Shown in pieces: positions 18,121 through 27,165 of a DNA stretch of 64,000 bases. The notes under the pieces are model-generated. The model had not been told where the DNA came from and did no database searches. It saw only the letters and a program-made list of their open reading frames with translations. The stretch is taken from NCBI GenBank assembly GCA_013112545.1, contig JABFGJ010000013.1, positions 28,986 through 92,985 on the forward strand, in the 5' to 3' direction. The translations under genes were made by a program, and so were the position numbers. Each line of letters begins with the position of its first letter. Positions within the stretch are counted from its first letter, which is position 1. The stretch is from Bacteroidota bacterium (GTDB lineage Bacteria; Bacteroidota; Bacteroidia; Flavobacteriales_E; Vicingaceae).

Positions 18121-19224
18121 ATGAGACACACATTATACACCCTAATATTTTTAACTCTTTTTGCTTGCCAAACATCTAACAGTAAAGAAACAAAAGAAGA
18201 AAAAACAGAGACAACAACAACTTTAGATAGTTTAATTAAACCTGGAGAAAAACATTTCAAAAACTTAACGCAATTGAGTTTTGGTGGCGATAATGCTGAA
18301 GCATATTGGAGTTTTGATGATAGTAAATTAGTTTTTCAAGTAACCAACCCAGATTGGGATTTAAGTTGCGATCAAATTTATGTTTTTGATTGGATGAACG
18401 ATGACTTAAAAGAGCAAATTCCTCAGATGGTTAGCACTGGATATGGTAGAACAACCTGCTCTTACTTTTTACCTGGTGACACAAGCATTATCTATGCTTC
18501 TACACATTTAGCAGACTCAGCTTGTCCTCCAAGCCCTGAAAGAACAAATGGGAAATACGTATGGCCAATTTATGAAAGCTTTGACATTTTTACTGCCGAT
18601 TTAAACGGTAACATTTTGACTCAAATAACCAAAGAGCCCGGTTATGATGCAGAAGCTACAGTTTCTCCAAAAGGAGATAAAATTGTATTTACATCTATGC
18701 GAACAGGAGACCTAGAATTGTTCACCTGCAATATTGACGGTAGTGATGTAAAACAAATTACCACGGAATTAGGCTATGATGGGGGTGCTTTCTTTTCGCC
18801 TGATGGTACGAAATTAATTTTCAGATCTTCTAGACCTAAAACAGAAGCAGAAATAAAAGAATACAAAGAATTATTAGCCGAAGGTTTAGTACAACCTACA
18901 AATATGGAGCTTTATATTTGCAATGTAGATGGTAGTGAACTTAGACAACTTACCAACTTGGGAAAGGCCAATTGGTGTCCATTCTTCCACCCTTCTGGTG
19001 AGAAAATTATATTTGCATCAAATCATGCTACAGAAAGAGGTTTTCCTTTCAATTTATACATGATAAACATTGACGGAACAGGTTTAACCCAAATAACTGA
19101 AGATGACACATTTGATGCTTTTCCAGTTTTTTCTAACGATGGGAAATATTTGGTTTTCTCTTCAAACAGAAACAATGGAGGCACAAGAGAAACAAATTTA
19201 TTTGTTGCAGAGTGGCAAGACTAA
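18121..19224 (+). CDS. PD40 (TolB-like) beta-propeller lipoprotein
   Basis: The lipobox LFAC (Cys16) marks a lipoprotein. The mature part holds at least four PD40/WD40-like propeller repeats, recognisable as AEATVSPKGDKIVFTSMRTG, GGAFFSPDGTKLIFRSS, CPFFHPSGEKIIFASN and AFPVFSNDGKYLVFSSNR. Each is followed by a blade with the pattern LFTCNIDGSDVKQIT. The repeats resemble TolB, but no TolB N-terminal domain is present. Such proteins often act as envelope scaffolds or accompany peptidases; the divergent M28 gene shares its promoter region. Its stop overlaps the convergent downstream gene by 4 bases. Confidence 0.8.
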   Translation: MRHTLYTLIFLTLFACQTSNSKETKEEKTETTTTLDSLIKPGEKHFKNLTQLSFGGDNAEAYWSFDDSKLVFQVTNPDWDLSCDQIYVFDWMNDDLKEQIPQMVSTGYGRTTCSYFLPGDTSIIYASTHLADSACPPSPERTNGKYVWPIYESFDIFTADLNGNILTQITKEPGYDAEATVSPKGDKIVFTSMRTGDLELFTCNIDGSDVKQITTELGYDGGAFFSPDGTKLIFRSSRPKTEAEIKEYKELLAEGLVQPTNMELYICNVDGSELRQLTNLGKANWCPFFHPSGEKIIFASNHATERGFPFNLYMINIDGTGLTQITEDDTFDAFPVFSNDGKYLVFSSNRNNGGTRETNLFVAEWQD

Positions 19225-19874
19225 AACCCTGACTTCTTAGTTCGAGAGCGCTCAACAAGCACACCTACGCAACCCATCTCTCTTATTTTTAATTTTTTAG
19301 AGTCATTATCTCCTGGGATAGTGACTTCTATTATTAGGCTGTTGGTGCCATCAGAGGTAAACTCCAATACATTCGAATAAGAGTCTTCGGCATTGTCGTA
19401 AATCAATTCTTTTTCAATTCGAAACTTAGGTTCGTTATTGGGTACAGAGCTAGTTTCTTGAGAATATCGATCAGAGTATGAATTACTGCTGTAGGAATCC
19501 TCGCTATAAGAATCTTCAGAATACGTTTCATCTCCACGGTCGTAACTCCCAGATTGATTGCTGTTCTGATTATTATCTTCTTCACCTTCTTTAATTAATA
19601 CACGGCTTTTCTGAAAGATTTTGTATTGAACCTCTGCACCTAACATTTCTTCAGCACACACAGAAATTCGATAATCTATTCCATTATATGAAATCATGTG
19701 AAATGAAGAAGTTTGACCCTTAGCCATTGCTGCAGATTTTGATTGGCTATCATATTTCATAACGGCTCCTTCTTTATCGCCGCAACTTCTGCGATGAAAA
19801 GAGCTACACTCGGTTTGTGCATTAAGTCCTAAAATAGAACAAGAGATAATACTAATAGTGATAAGAAATTTCAT
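19221..19874 (-). CDS. Secreted protein with Ser-Tyr-Asp-rich low-complexity segment
   Basis: I recognise no family. A signal peptide ends near LNAQ (about residue 20). A compact N-terminal part follows with four cysteines (ECSSFHRRSCGDK, then CAEEML), and a hydrophilic linker at about 108-150 is built from SEDSYS/SDRYSQE-type repeats. A beta-rich C-terminal part (LEFTSDGTNSLIIEVTIPG) follows and ends with a Cys near KIREMGCVGVLV. The low-complexity linker suggests an extracellular or periplasmic two-domain protein. It starts 3 bases after the stop of the upstream lipoprotein gene on the same strand, so the two form an operon. Confidence 0.7.
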   Translation of the reverse strand: MKFLITISIISCSILGLNAQTECSSFHRRSCGDKEGAVMKYDSQSKSAAMAKGQTSSFHMISYNGIDYRISVCAEEMLGAEVQYKIFQKSRVLIKEGEEDNNQNSNQSGSYDRGDETYSEDSYSEDSYSSNSYSDRYSQETSSVPNNEPKFRIEKELIYDNAEDSYSNVLEFTSDGTNSLIIEVTIPGDNDSKKLKIREMGCVGVLVERSRTKKSGF

Positions 19875-19877
19875 ATT

Positions 19878-20774
19878 TTATTTATTTACTATGCGAGTTC
19901 GATAATCATTAATTGCTTTTTTCAATGCTGAAAATTGTTCTTGGTTCATTGTTATCCTTGTTCCTCCCCCCAAAATCATTTTTCCACCTTTTTTATCTTT
20001 TTTAGATTTAACTGGCTTGGACTCTTGCAAACCAGCAAATACAGAACGAATTGCTTGTATGTTTTCTAATTCTACCTTAATTCCATCAGATAAAGCATCG
20101 TTCTTTTTAAGGTAAGTATAAAGGTTCCCAAATGTTACTTTTTGATCGGCTATTCGTTGAATGGTGGCTGATTCTGCCTCATATTTTTCAATAGAGTTTA
20201 TTGTAATATACATGCTTTCAACCCATCCACCTAATGACATTAAAGCCAATTTATCAGATTCATTATTGCGTTCTAAAAACTCAACAGCTTGATAATAAGA
20301 TTGACCAGCTATTACTGCTAATGAATCTTTGTTTTGAAGATTTTCCTGCATATTTGACATCATTTCTTCTGTCATCATTTCCTGAATATTTAGGTCAGCC
20401 CCCATCATTTTTACCACTTTATAAAGTTCAATTGTACTTTCTATATCTTGATAAGCAGAACTATAGGCTAGGTCGGCGGTATAAACTCCAAAATTTAATG
20501 CCTTGGCACTTGGGGTCAAGTAAGATTCACGATTTGCAACATCATTTAATAACGATTTGGTATAAGAAATTCCATTATCATTTATAAATCCAAACATTTG
20601 TTCAGGTGAAGGAATTGGATAATAGGCCTTTTCTCTTTGCTCCTGGATCGGCTCTTGCGCTTTTTGTTCAAGTTGTTCTTCTAAATCGTTTGGTTCGTCT
20701 TGAGTAGTCGTAGGCTCTGCGCAGGCCAAAACAAATATAGGGATTAGAAATATCGAGATTCTTTTTAAGTCCAT
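19878..20774 (-). CDS. Lipoprotein of unknown function
   Basis: The frame is open from 20819, but the ATG at 20774 puts a lipoprotein signal (RISIFLIPIFVLAC) at the very N-terminus and is preferred. A TATCTTCG sequence, one mismatch from the promoter box, lies just upstream. The mature protein starts with a Glu/Gln/Pro-rich linker, then a mostly helical domain of about 230 residues with several Met-rich helices. No family is recognised. It is followed after 3 bases by the Ser-Tyr-Asp-rich secreted protein gene, so both may act together in the envelope. Confidence 0.7.
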   Translation of the reverse strand: MDLKRISIFLIPIFVLACAEPTTTQDEPNDLEEQLEQKAQEPIQEQREKAYYPIPSPEQMFGFINDNGISYTKSLLNDVANRESYLTPSAKALNFGVYTADLAYSSAYQDIESTIELYKVVKMMGADLNIQEMMTEEMMSNMQENLQNKDSLAVIAGQSYYQAVEFLERNNESDKLALMSLGGWVESMYITINSIEKYEAESATIQRIADQKVTFGNLYTYLKKNDALSDGIKVELENIQAIRSVFAGLQESKPVKSKKDKKGGKMILGGGTRITMNQEQFSALKKAINDYRTRIVNK

Positions 20775-20843
20775 TTTTTGAAAATTTAACATGCCGAAGA
20801 TAAGAAAGTTAGAATACATCCCTAACGCTCAATTAATATTTTT

Positions 20844-22304
20844 TTAAAAAACTATAATTTTTTCCTTTTTAGAAATTAGTAATAAGCCCATGAAAGCAAG
20901 GAAACCATTCAATAAAATTATTTCAAAGCCAAACTTATAACCATTGAATAATTGGATCGAAAATTCATTTAGAATATATGTTACGAAAGGCGAAACAAAA
21001 CAAATTAGCGGCACTAGTTTATCATTTACTTTTCTTTTAACATACAAACCAAAAGCAAACATTCCTAATAGTGGCCCATAAGTATATCCTGCTGCTTTAA
21101 ATAAGCTAGAAATCACCGAATCATTGTTAATGACATTAAAAATTAATATGGTGACAAACAACAATACAGACATGATAATGTGAACTTGTCTTCGAATTCT
21201 AGTTTGTATGGGTTCAGGCTTATTTTCTAAAGATAAAAAATCGATACATACCGATGTTGTTAAGGCAGTTAGGGCAGAATCGGCACTTGAGTATGCCGCA
21301 GCGATTAAACCCAATATAAAAAATATAGAAACCAAAGGTCCTAAGTAACCTTGTATGGCTAAAAGGGGATATAAATCATCTGTTTGGGAAGGAATTTCTA
21401 TCCCATTTGCATTGGAATAAATAAAAAGCAAAGCCCCTAGGCAAAGAAAAAATAGATTGACAAAAACCAAAACTAAACTAAAGGAAAACATGTTTTTCTG
21501 AGCTTCTCTTATGTTTCTACAGCTCAAGTTTTTTTGCATCATATCTTGGTCTAAGCCAGTCATGACAATAGAGATGAAAACTCCACCCAAAAATTGCTTC
21601 CAGAAATAAGTGTCTGCTCTCCAATCATCAAAGAAAAAAACTTTTGAATATTCACTAGATTTAATTGAATCAACCATCGAATTAAAATCGAAATTTAGTT
21701 GACTATTTATGCTGTAAATTGTAATTCCAACGGCTAACAACATAAAAAAAGTTTGTAATGAATCTGTCCAGACAATGGTTTTAATTCCCCCTTTAAAAGT
21801 ATAGACCCAGATTAACAAAATGGTTATGGCAACTGTTAGCCAATAGGGAATATTCCAAGCGTCAAAAACAGCTAATTGCAACACATTTGCAACCAAATAC
21901 AAGCGAAAAGAGGCACCGACCAAGCGTGATAATAGAAAGTAAAAAGCTCCAGTTTTGTAGGACCAGAAACCAAGTCGTTTTTCTAAATATGTATAAATTG
22001 ATGTAAGGTTTAGTTTGTAATAAAGCGGCAACAAAACAAGGGCAATTACGGAATATCCAAACAAATAACCCAAAACCATTTGCATGTATGAAAACTGACT
22101 GCTTTGCACCCATCCTGGCACTGATATGAAAGTAACTCCCGACAAGGAAGTTCCGATCATGCCAAAAGCAACTAAATACCAAGGCGAATTTTTATTGCCT
22201 ATAAAAAAACTTTCGTTGTTGGCACCTTTTGAGGTTTTAAAGCTAATATAGACTAATAATGAAAAGTAAGCAGCAATAACTCCAACAACGCTAATGGGAC
22301 TCAT
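20844..22304 (-). CDS. Sodium:solute symporter (SSS family)
   Basis: The 486-residue membrane protein has about 13 predicted spans and the SSS hallmarks: GTSLSGVTFISVPGW early on, RLVGASFRLYLVANVLQ in the core, and the conserved AAYSSADSALTALTTSVCID segment near residue 335. These proteins import a solute with Na+; the substrate (sugar, proline, iodide or another) cannot be told from sequence alone. It stands alone on the minus strand, divergent from recR across a 117-base spacer. Confidence 0.85.
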   Translation of the reverse strand: MSPISVVGVIAAYFSLLVYISFKTSKGANNESFFIGNKNSPWYLVAFGMIGTSLSGVTFISVPGWVQSSQFSYMQMVLGYLFGYSVIALVLLPLYYKLNLTSIYTYLEKRLGFWSYKTGAFYFLLSRLVGASFRLYLVANVLQLAVFDAWNIPYWLTVAITILLIWVYTFKGGIKTIVWTDSLQTFFMLLAVGITIYSINSQLNFDFNSMVDSIKSSEYSKVFFFDDWRADTYFWKQFLGGVFISIVMTGLDQDMMQKNLSCRNIREAQKNMFSFSLVLVFVNLFFLCLGALLFIYSNANGIEIPSQTDDLYPLLAIQGYLGPLVSIFFILGLIAAAYSSADSALTALTTSVCIDFLSLENKPEPIQTRIRRQVHIIMSVLLFVTILIFNVINNDSVISSLFKAAGYTYGPLLGMFAFGLYVKRKVNDKLVPLICFVSPFVTYILNEFSIQLFNGYKFGFEIILLNGFLAFMGLLLISKKEKIIVF

Positions 22305-22367
22305 GTGATAGTTTTTTGCGAAGAAAGTAAAAATTAGAGAATTGATTCCATTTCATGAAGAATATTA

Positions 22368-22401
22368 TTTGCAATCATCTTAAAAAAGGATAGTATTTTT
22401 G
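22368..22401 (+). promoter_or_regulatory. Promoter of recR
   Basis: TTTG (22368-22371), 22-base spacer, TATTTTTG (22394-22401). The TTG start codon of recR is at 22422, so the leader is only some 10-15 bases. Confidence 0.55.
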
Positions 22402-22421
22402 AGATTCACAAAAAACACAAA

Positions 22422-23042
22422 TTGGAAGAATTTTCATCAAAATTATTTACTAATGCTGTAGAGCAATTTTCTACTTTACCAGGTGTTGGCAAGCGCACTG
22501 CCATGCGACTTACATTACATCTTTTAAAACAAAGCAAAGACGAAGTCAATCAATTTTCTGAAGCATTTATACGTTTAATTGAAGACATTCAATATTGCAA
22601 TGTCTGTTATAATATTTCTGAAACTCCACAATGTGAAATCTGTAGTAATAAAAACAGAGATGAGTCTTTAATATGTGTAGTTGAAGACATTAGAGATATT
22701 ATAGCCATAGAAAGTACTGGGCAATATCGTGGATTATATCATGTTTTAGGAGGTAAAATTTCTCCCATGGAGGGAATTGGTCCAGCCGATTTAAAAGTGG
22801 AAGAACTCGTTCTTCGAATTCAGAAGTACGAGCCAAAGGAAATAATTATGGCTTTAAGCCCAACTATGGAAGGCGATACGACAAATTTCTATTTATACAA
22901 GCGAATCAAGAGTTTTAACGTGCAGGTTTCTACAATAGCCAGGGGGGTTGCTATTGGTGACGAATTAGAATATGCTGACACCCTTACTTTAGGCAGGTCG
23001 TTACAAAATCGGGTATTATATGAAAACACTTTTGCACAATAA
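22422..23042 (+). CDS. recR: Recombination mediator protein RecR
   Basis: RecR works with RecO (and RecF) to load RecA at gaps. The protein shows the full family layout in 206 residues: helix-hairpin-helix (LPGVGKRTAMRL, 19-30), a Cys4 zinc finger (C59, C62, C71, C74), and the TOPRIM domain from about 82 (LICVVEDIRDI, GGKISPMEGIGP). A C-terminal Walker-B-like part is also visible. Translation starts at TTG; no in-frame ATG or GTG exists between the promoter box and this codon, and the N-terminus aligns with other RecR proteins. The next gene begins 7 bases after its stop. Confidence 0.95.
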   Translation: MEEFSSKLFTNAVEQFSTLPGVGKRTAMRLTLHLLKQSKDEVNQFSEAFIRLIEDIQYCNVCYNISETPQCEICSNKNRDESLICVVEDIRDIIAIESTGQYRGLYHVLGGKISPMEGIGPADLKVEELVLRIQKYEPKEIIMALSPTMEGDTTNFYLYKRIKSFNVQVSTIARGVAIGDELEYADTLTLGRSLQNRVLYENTFAQ

Positions 23043-23048
23043 AGGCTA

Positions 23049-25019
23049 ATGACGAAGATATCCATCATCGTAGTCAACTATAATGTTCAATTCTTTTTAG
23101 AGAATTGCCTAAATTCAGTTTTGAAAGCTTCTAAAAACATTGAAACTGAAGTTATTGTTGTTGACAATAATTCCGTTGATGGCTCTTTGGAAATGCTAAA
23201 AGAAAAATTTCCCCAGGTTCAACTCATTGCAAATAAAGAAAATCTAGGTTTTTCTAAAGCCAATAATCAAGCGATAAAAATAGCTAAAGGTGAGTACGTA
23301 TTGCTGCTTAACCCTGACACTGTAGTAGAGGAAAATACATTTCAAGTGTGTTATAGCTTTTTTGAATCCCACCCCGATGCTGGAGGGGTTGGAGTAAAAA
23401 TGCTGGATGGAAGGGGTAATTTTTTGCCCGAGTCAAAAAGGGGCTTACCTACGCCAAGTGTAGCTTTTTACAAAATTTTTGGGCTTTCTAATTTATTTCC
23501 AAAATCAGCGAGGTTTAGCCGCTATCACTTAGGGCATTTGTCAAACAATGAAAATCACGAAGTAGAGATATTAAGTGGTGCTTTTATGATGATTCGCAAA
23601 TCGGTGTTAGACCAAATTGGGCTTTTAGATGAGAGTTTTTTTATGTATGGCGAAGACATTGATCTTTCTTATCGTATTATAAAAGCGAATTATAAAAACT
23701 ATTACTTAGCAGATACTTCTATTATTCATTATAAAGGAGAAAGCACAAAAAAAAGCAGCATCAATTATGTGTTCGTCTTTTATCGTGCTATGGCGATTTT
23801 TGCTAAGAAGCATTTTTCAAATAAAAATGCCCAACTATTCTCTTGGCTTATCAATTTAGCTATCTATTTAAGAGCAAGTTTTGCGGTTTTAACCAGAACC
23901 ATCAAGCATGTTTTATTGCCAATAATGGATGCTCTTATAATTGTAGTTGGGACATCAACTTTTATTGATTATTACGAGTCTGAAATCAAATACAGCCAAG
24001 GAGGTTCTTATCCTGATGAAGTTGAAATTCTGGGTATTCCTCTCATTACAGCTATTTATTTGATTACTTTATTCATCAATGGAGCCTATTCAATTCCAAC
24101 AAAATTTTCAAATCTGATTAAAGGAGTATTTAGTGGCTCTTTAATTATTTTAATAACCTATTCCCTACTCGATGAAAGCTATCGTTTTTCTAGAGCAATC
24201 GTCTTATTTTCAATTCTTTGGTCTTTATTTGCAATACCTACCTATCGAATAATTTTGAACCTATTGCAAATTAGAAAATTTAAAAAGAGTACCGTACAGC
24301 GCGTTGCTATAATAGGAAAAAAAGAAGAACTTCAACGAATTACCTCTTTCTTAAAAAACACATTAATCCAACCAGAATTTATAACATACATCAATTCAGA
24401 CAATGTAGATGATGGATTTAATTATACTGGTAAGATTTATCAATTGAAAGACATTATTGAAATCTACCAGATAAACGAAGCAATTTTTTGCTCAAAAGAC
24501 ATTTCATCGGCTGAAATCATAAATCAAATGTCGATTTTAAACAATAAGAAAGTTGATTTTAAAATTGCTCCCGCTGAAAGTTTATACATTATTGGCTCAA
24601 ATAGCATTGAAAATTCTGGAGAGTATTATATTTTAGGTTCAAATACACTCTTAAAACCTATCAATAGACGCAATAAGCGATTACTCGATTTTTCATTATC
24701 CTTTATTTTGTTGTTGTTATTTCCAATTGTATTATTATTTAATCATTTAAAGATTATTAGTTTAAAAAACTTAGTCCTAATCTTAATCGGGCGATTGAGT
24801 TTTGTAGGATTTATTAACTCTTCAGCCATTGCCAAACAACAACTAAATGTAAAAAAGGGAGTTTTAAATGCAGGAGATTATTATCTAGAACAAGAATTAA
24901 ACGTAAAATCAATTGAACAGCTCAATTTTGAATACAGTAGAGATTATTCCATTTTTAAAGATATAGAGATCATCTTTAAAAACTTTTCTAAATTAAATCG
25001 CGAAACGCATTCGAATTAA
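23049..25019 (+). CDS. GT2 glycosyltransferase fused to a truncated sugar-phosphate-transferase-like region
   Basis: Residues 1 to about 240 form a rhamnosyltransferase-like GT-A domain (ISIIVVNYNVQFFL, VVDNNSVDGS, LLLNPDTVV, FFMYGEDIDLSYRI). After that comes the layout of a WcaJ-type polyprenyl-phosphate sugar-1-phosphate transferase: four to five membrane spans (about 295-400), a Rossmann-like region (about 415-530, RVAIIGKKEELQRI) and KRLLDFSLSFILLLLFPIVL at 543-562. The catalytic segment is missing: only about 20 residues separate that helix from LSFVGF (582-587), the remnant of the usual LSxVGPRP motif. The GT2 part is probably active and the tail a membrane anchor. It follows recR by 6 bases. 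Confidence 0.75.
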   Translation: MTKISIIVVNYNVQFFLENCLNSVLKASKNIETEVIVVDNNSVDGSLEMLKEKFPQVQLIANKENLGFSKANNQAIKIAKGEYVLLLNPDTVVEENTFQVCYSFFESHPDAGGVGVKMLDGRGNFLPESKRGLPTPSVAFYKIFGLSNLFPKSARFSRYHLGHLSNNENHEVEILSGAFMMIRKSVLDQIGLLDESFFMYGEDIDLSYRIIKANYKNYYLADTSIIHYKGESTKKSSINYVFVFYRAMAIFAKKHFSNKNAQLFSWLINLAIYLRASFAVLTRTIKHVLLPIMDALIIVVGTSTFIDYYESEIKYSQGGSYPDEVEILGIPLITAIYLITLFINGAYSIPTKFSNLIKGVFSGSLIILITYSLLDESYRFSRAIVLFSILWSLFAIPTYRIILNLLQIRKFKKSTVQRVAIIGKKEELQRITSFLKNTLIQPEFITYINSDNVDDGFNYTGKIYQLKDIIEIYQINEAIFCSKDISSAEIINQMSILNNKKVDFKIAPAESLYIIGSNSIENSGEYYILGSNTLLKPINRRNKRLLDFSLSFILLLLFPIVLLFNHLKIISLKNLVLILIGRLSFVGFINSSAIAKQQLNVKKGVLNAGDYYLEQELNVKSIEQLNFEYSRDYSIFKDIEIIFKNFSKLNRETHSN

Positions 25020-25026
25020 TTTTTTT

Positions 25027-25635
25027 TTAAAGTACCATAAGCCTTCTGACTCCAAGCACCTGGCCATTTTCAAAACCAACTTTAAGCAAGTATATTCCTT
25101 TTGGCAACTCCTTTATATCCATTTTCATTTGGTCTTGTTTGGGAAACAAAAAAGCTTTTTGCAATTTTCCTTGCAAATTGAATAGCTCAATTTTCACCGT
25201 ATTAAATTCACTATTTATTAGCTTTATGCTGAATACAGAAGAAGCCGGATTTGGATTAAGTATAAAGCTATCTCCAGCTAAATCAGAATCTATATCTACC
25301 ATTTTAACTAGCGTAAATTCTCCCTCTTCTAGCTTTATTCTGTAGTAATTTAATTCAAATTTTTTGGGATATTGATCTATCCAATTATAATTCACAGCTT
25401 CATTTATGCTACCACAAACCCCAGGATAAGTATAAATTGTTTCAAAATCAGAACCATTATTACTTCGTTGAATACTTAAATCCAAACAAGTTGAGCCTGC
25501 ATCCATTGTCCAATTCAAAAAAACTGAGTTAACCCCAATCCGTTGAACATCAAATTTAATAATTCGAGAACTTTGAGCTTCTGCCCTTTGACACATTAAA
25601 AAAAGCAATCCTAAAAGAAATAATCTCATTTTCAT
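25027..25635 (-). CDS. Small secreted protein with T9SS sorting domain
   Basis: A signal peptide (MKMRLFLLGLLFLMCQRAEAQ) leads to a fibronectin-type-III-like domain of about 90 residues (FLNWTMDAGSTCLDLSIQRS, then FELNYYRIKL). A type A T9SS tail follows (about 125-202: FILNPNPASSVFSIKL, then LFNLQGKLQKAFLF and LPKGIYLLKVGF). At 202 residues it is almost a minimal T9SS cargo with one small domain. Binding partner unknown. The two cysteines in the domain could form a disulfide. It is convergent with the glycosyltransferase and divergent from the E2 gene. Confidence 0.8.
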   Translation of the reverse strand: MKMRLFLLGLLFLMCQRAEAQSSRIIKFDVQRIGVNSVFLNWTMDAGSTCLDLSIQRSNNGSDFETIYTYPGVCGSINEAVNYNWIDQYPKKFELNYYRIKLEEGEFTLVKMVDIDSDLAGDSFILNPNPASSVFSIKLINSEFNTVKIELFNLQGKLQKAFLFPKQDQMKMDIKELPKGIYLLKVGFENGQVLGVRRLMVL

Positions 25636-25726
25636 CTAACGTAAAAATAAACAAGGAAGTATCTATTTGATTTGTTTTTAGTTCTGAAATGCCACATTCA
25701 CGTTATTTAGTCATGTAAAATTTACC

Positions 25727-25734
25727 TAATTTTG
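25727..25734 (+). promoter_or_regulatory. Putative -7 box for the E2 gene
   Basis: TAATTTTG, 22 bases before the ATG at 25757. It matches TAnnTTTG, but no TTTG/TTG lies at about 20 bases upstream. Confidence 0.45.
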
Positions 25735-25756
25735 CAAGCAAAACAGAATATAAACT

Positions 25757-27061
25757 ATGGCTGAAATTGAATTAATTATGCCCAAAATGGGTGAAAGTGT
25801 TGCAGAAGCTACAATAACAAAATGGTTAAAATCGGAAGGAGATAGCGTTGAAGCAGAAGAACCTATAATTGAGATAGCTACAGATAAAGTTGACTCTGAA
25901 ATACCCGCACCTGAAAGTGGTGTAATTAAAAAAATTCTTTTTCAAGAAGATGAAGTTGTACAAGTAGGTCAAGCAATAGCAATTATTGAAGTCCAGGGAG
26001 CAGGCAACTCTAGTCCAAGCCCAGTAAAAAAAGCTGAAGAAGTACTTGAAAACACCAACAATAATACAACTATTAGCCCTGCTCCAGTTGTCCAAACCAC
26101 GAACGTTAAAAGTGTTGTTTCCAATAAGTTCTTTTCACCTTTAGTTAAAAGCATTGCAGAAAAAGAAGGTATCAGTATAGAAGAACTTGAAAGTATAAAC
26201 GGCTCAGGGAACAATGCTCGTGTAACAAAAGATGATTTGGTAAATTACCTGAGTAACCGTAAAAACACCCCAAATCCTGTTGCTGAGACTAAAGTAAGTC
26301 AAGCAAGTAACACAGAAAAAACACACAAACCAGCGGTGATCAGTTTAGACAATGGCGATGAAATCATTCAGATGGATCGAATGAGAAAGATGATTTCTGA
26401 CCACATGACCATGTCGAAACATACTTCGGCTCATGTTACGTCTTTTGTGGAAGCTGATGTCACTAACATGGTTTTATGGAGAAATAAGGTGAAAGATTCT
26501 TTTCAAAAAAGAGAAGGTGAAAAAATCACATTTACTCCAATAATAATGGAGGCTGTTGCTAAAGCAATTAAAGAAATGCCCATGATTAATGTGTCAGTTG
26601 ATGGCGATAAAATCATTAAAAGAAAACACATTAACCTTGGAATGGCAACAGCTTTACCAAGTGGTAATTTAATTGTTCCTGTTATTAAAGATGCCGACCA
26701 AAAGAATTTAGTTGGTTTATCTAAAGCTGTAAATGATTTGGCAAATAGAGCTAGAATTAACAAACTAAGCCCTGATGAAGTGGCTGGAGGAACTTTCACA
26801 GTTACAAATGTTGGAACATTTGGCAATGTGATGGGAACACCAATCATTAACCAACCACAAGTTGCTATTATGGCTGTTGGGGCAATTCGAAAAAAACCAG
26901 CCGTTATTGAAACTCCTTTTGGCGATACTATTGGAATTAGGCATCAAATGTTTTTATCTCTTTCTTATGACCATCGAGTTGTTGACGGCTCTTTGGGTGG
27001 AAGTTTTGTTCAGCGTGTTGCTAAAATATTAGAGGAATTTGACATCAACAGAGATATTTAA
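25757..27061 (+). CDS. 2-oxoacid dehydrogenase dihydrolipoamide acyltransferase (E2)
   Basis: E2 forms the core of a 2-oxoacid dehydrogenase complex and moves the acyl group from lipoamide to CoA. The domains are in the standard order: one lipoyl domain (1-78) with the lipoylated Lys44 in IATDKVDS, a flexible Asn/Pro/Val linker, a peripheral subunit-binding domain (about 127-165; FFSPLVKSIAEKEGIS) and a catalytic domain (about 205-434) with the active-site His406 in SYDHRVVDG. It is most like the branched-chain/2-oxoglutarate group, but the substrate cannot be assigned. No E1 or E3 gene is next to it, so it is encoded apart from its partners here. Confidence 0.9.
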   Translation: MAEIELIMPKMGESVAEATITKWLKSEGDSVEAEEPIIEIATDKVDSEIPAPESGVIKKILFQEDEVVQVGQAIAIIEVQGAGNSSPSPVKKAEEVLENTNNNTTISPAPVVQTTNVKSVVSNKFFSPLVKSIAEKEGISIEELESINGSGNNARVTKDDLVNYLSNRKNTPNPVAETKVSQASNTEKTHKPAVISLDNGDEIIQMDRMRKMISDHMTMSKHTSAHVTSFVEADVTNMVLWRNKVKDSFQKREGEKITFTPIIMEAVAKAIKEMPMINVSVDGDKIIKRKHINLGMATALPSGNLIVPVIKDADQKNLVGLSKAVNDLANRARINKLSPDEVAGGTFTVTNVGTFGNVMGTPIINQPQVAIMAVGAIRKKPAVIETPFGDTIGIRHQMFLSLSYDHRVVDGSLGGSFVQRVAKILEEFDINRDI

Positions 27062-27086
27062 TCGATAAACAATATAATGTTAGCTA

Positions 27087-27114
27087 TTAAATAAAAATTT
27101 ATTCTTTTATTTAA
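27087..27114 (+). repeat. A+T-only inverted repeat downstream of the E2 gene
   Basis: Perfect 10-base arms TTAAATAAAA / TTTTATTTAA with an 8-base loop, 26 bases past the E2 stop. With no G-C pairs it would be a weak hairpin; it may still assist termination. Confidence 0.3.
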
Positions 27115-27125
27115 ATACAATAAAA

Positions 27126-27133
27126 TATATTTG
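27126..27133 (+). promoter_or_regulatory. Putative -7 box for the PorE-like gene
   Basis: TATATTTG, an exact TAnnTTTG, 32 bases before the ATG at 27166. No convincing -33 element is seen. Confidence 0.45.
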
Positions 27134-27165
27134 TTGCTGACCATATAACTTATAATATACCAAAA

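Noticed and set aside
27087..27114. Strong terminator after the E2 gene
   Set aside because: The stem has only A-T pairs and would be unstable; kept only as a repeat.
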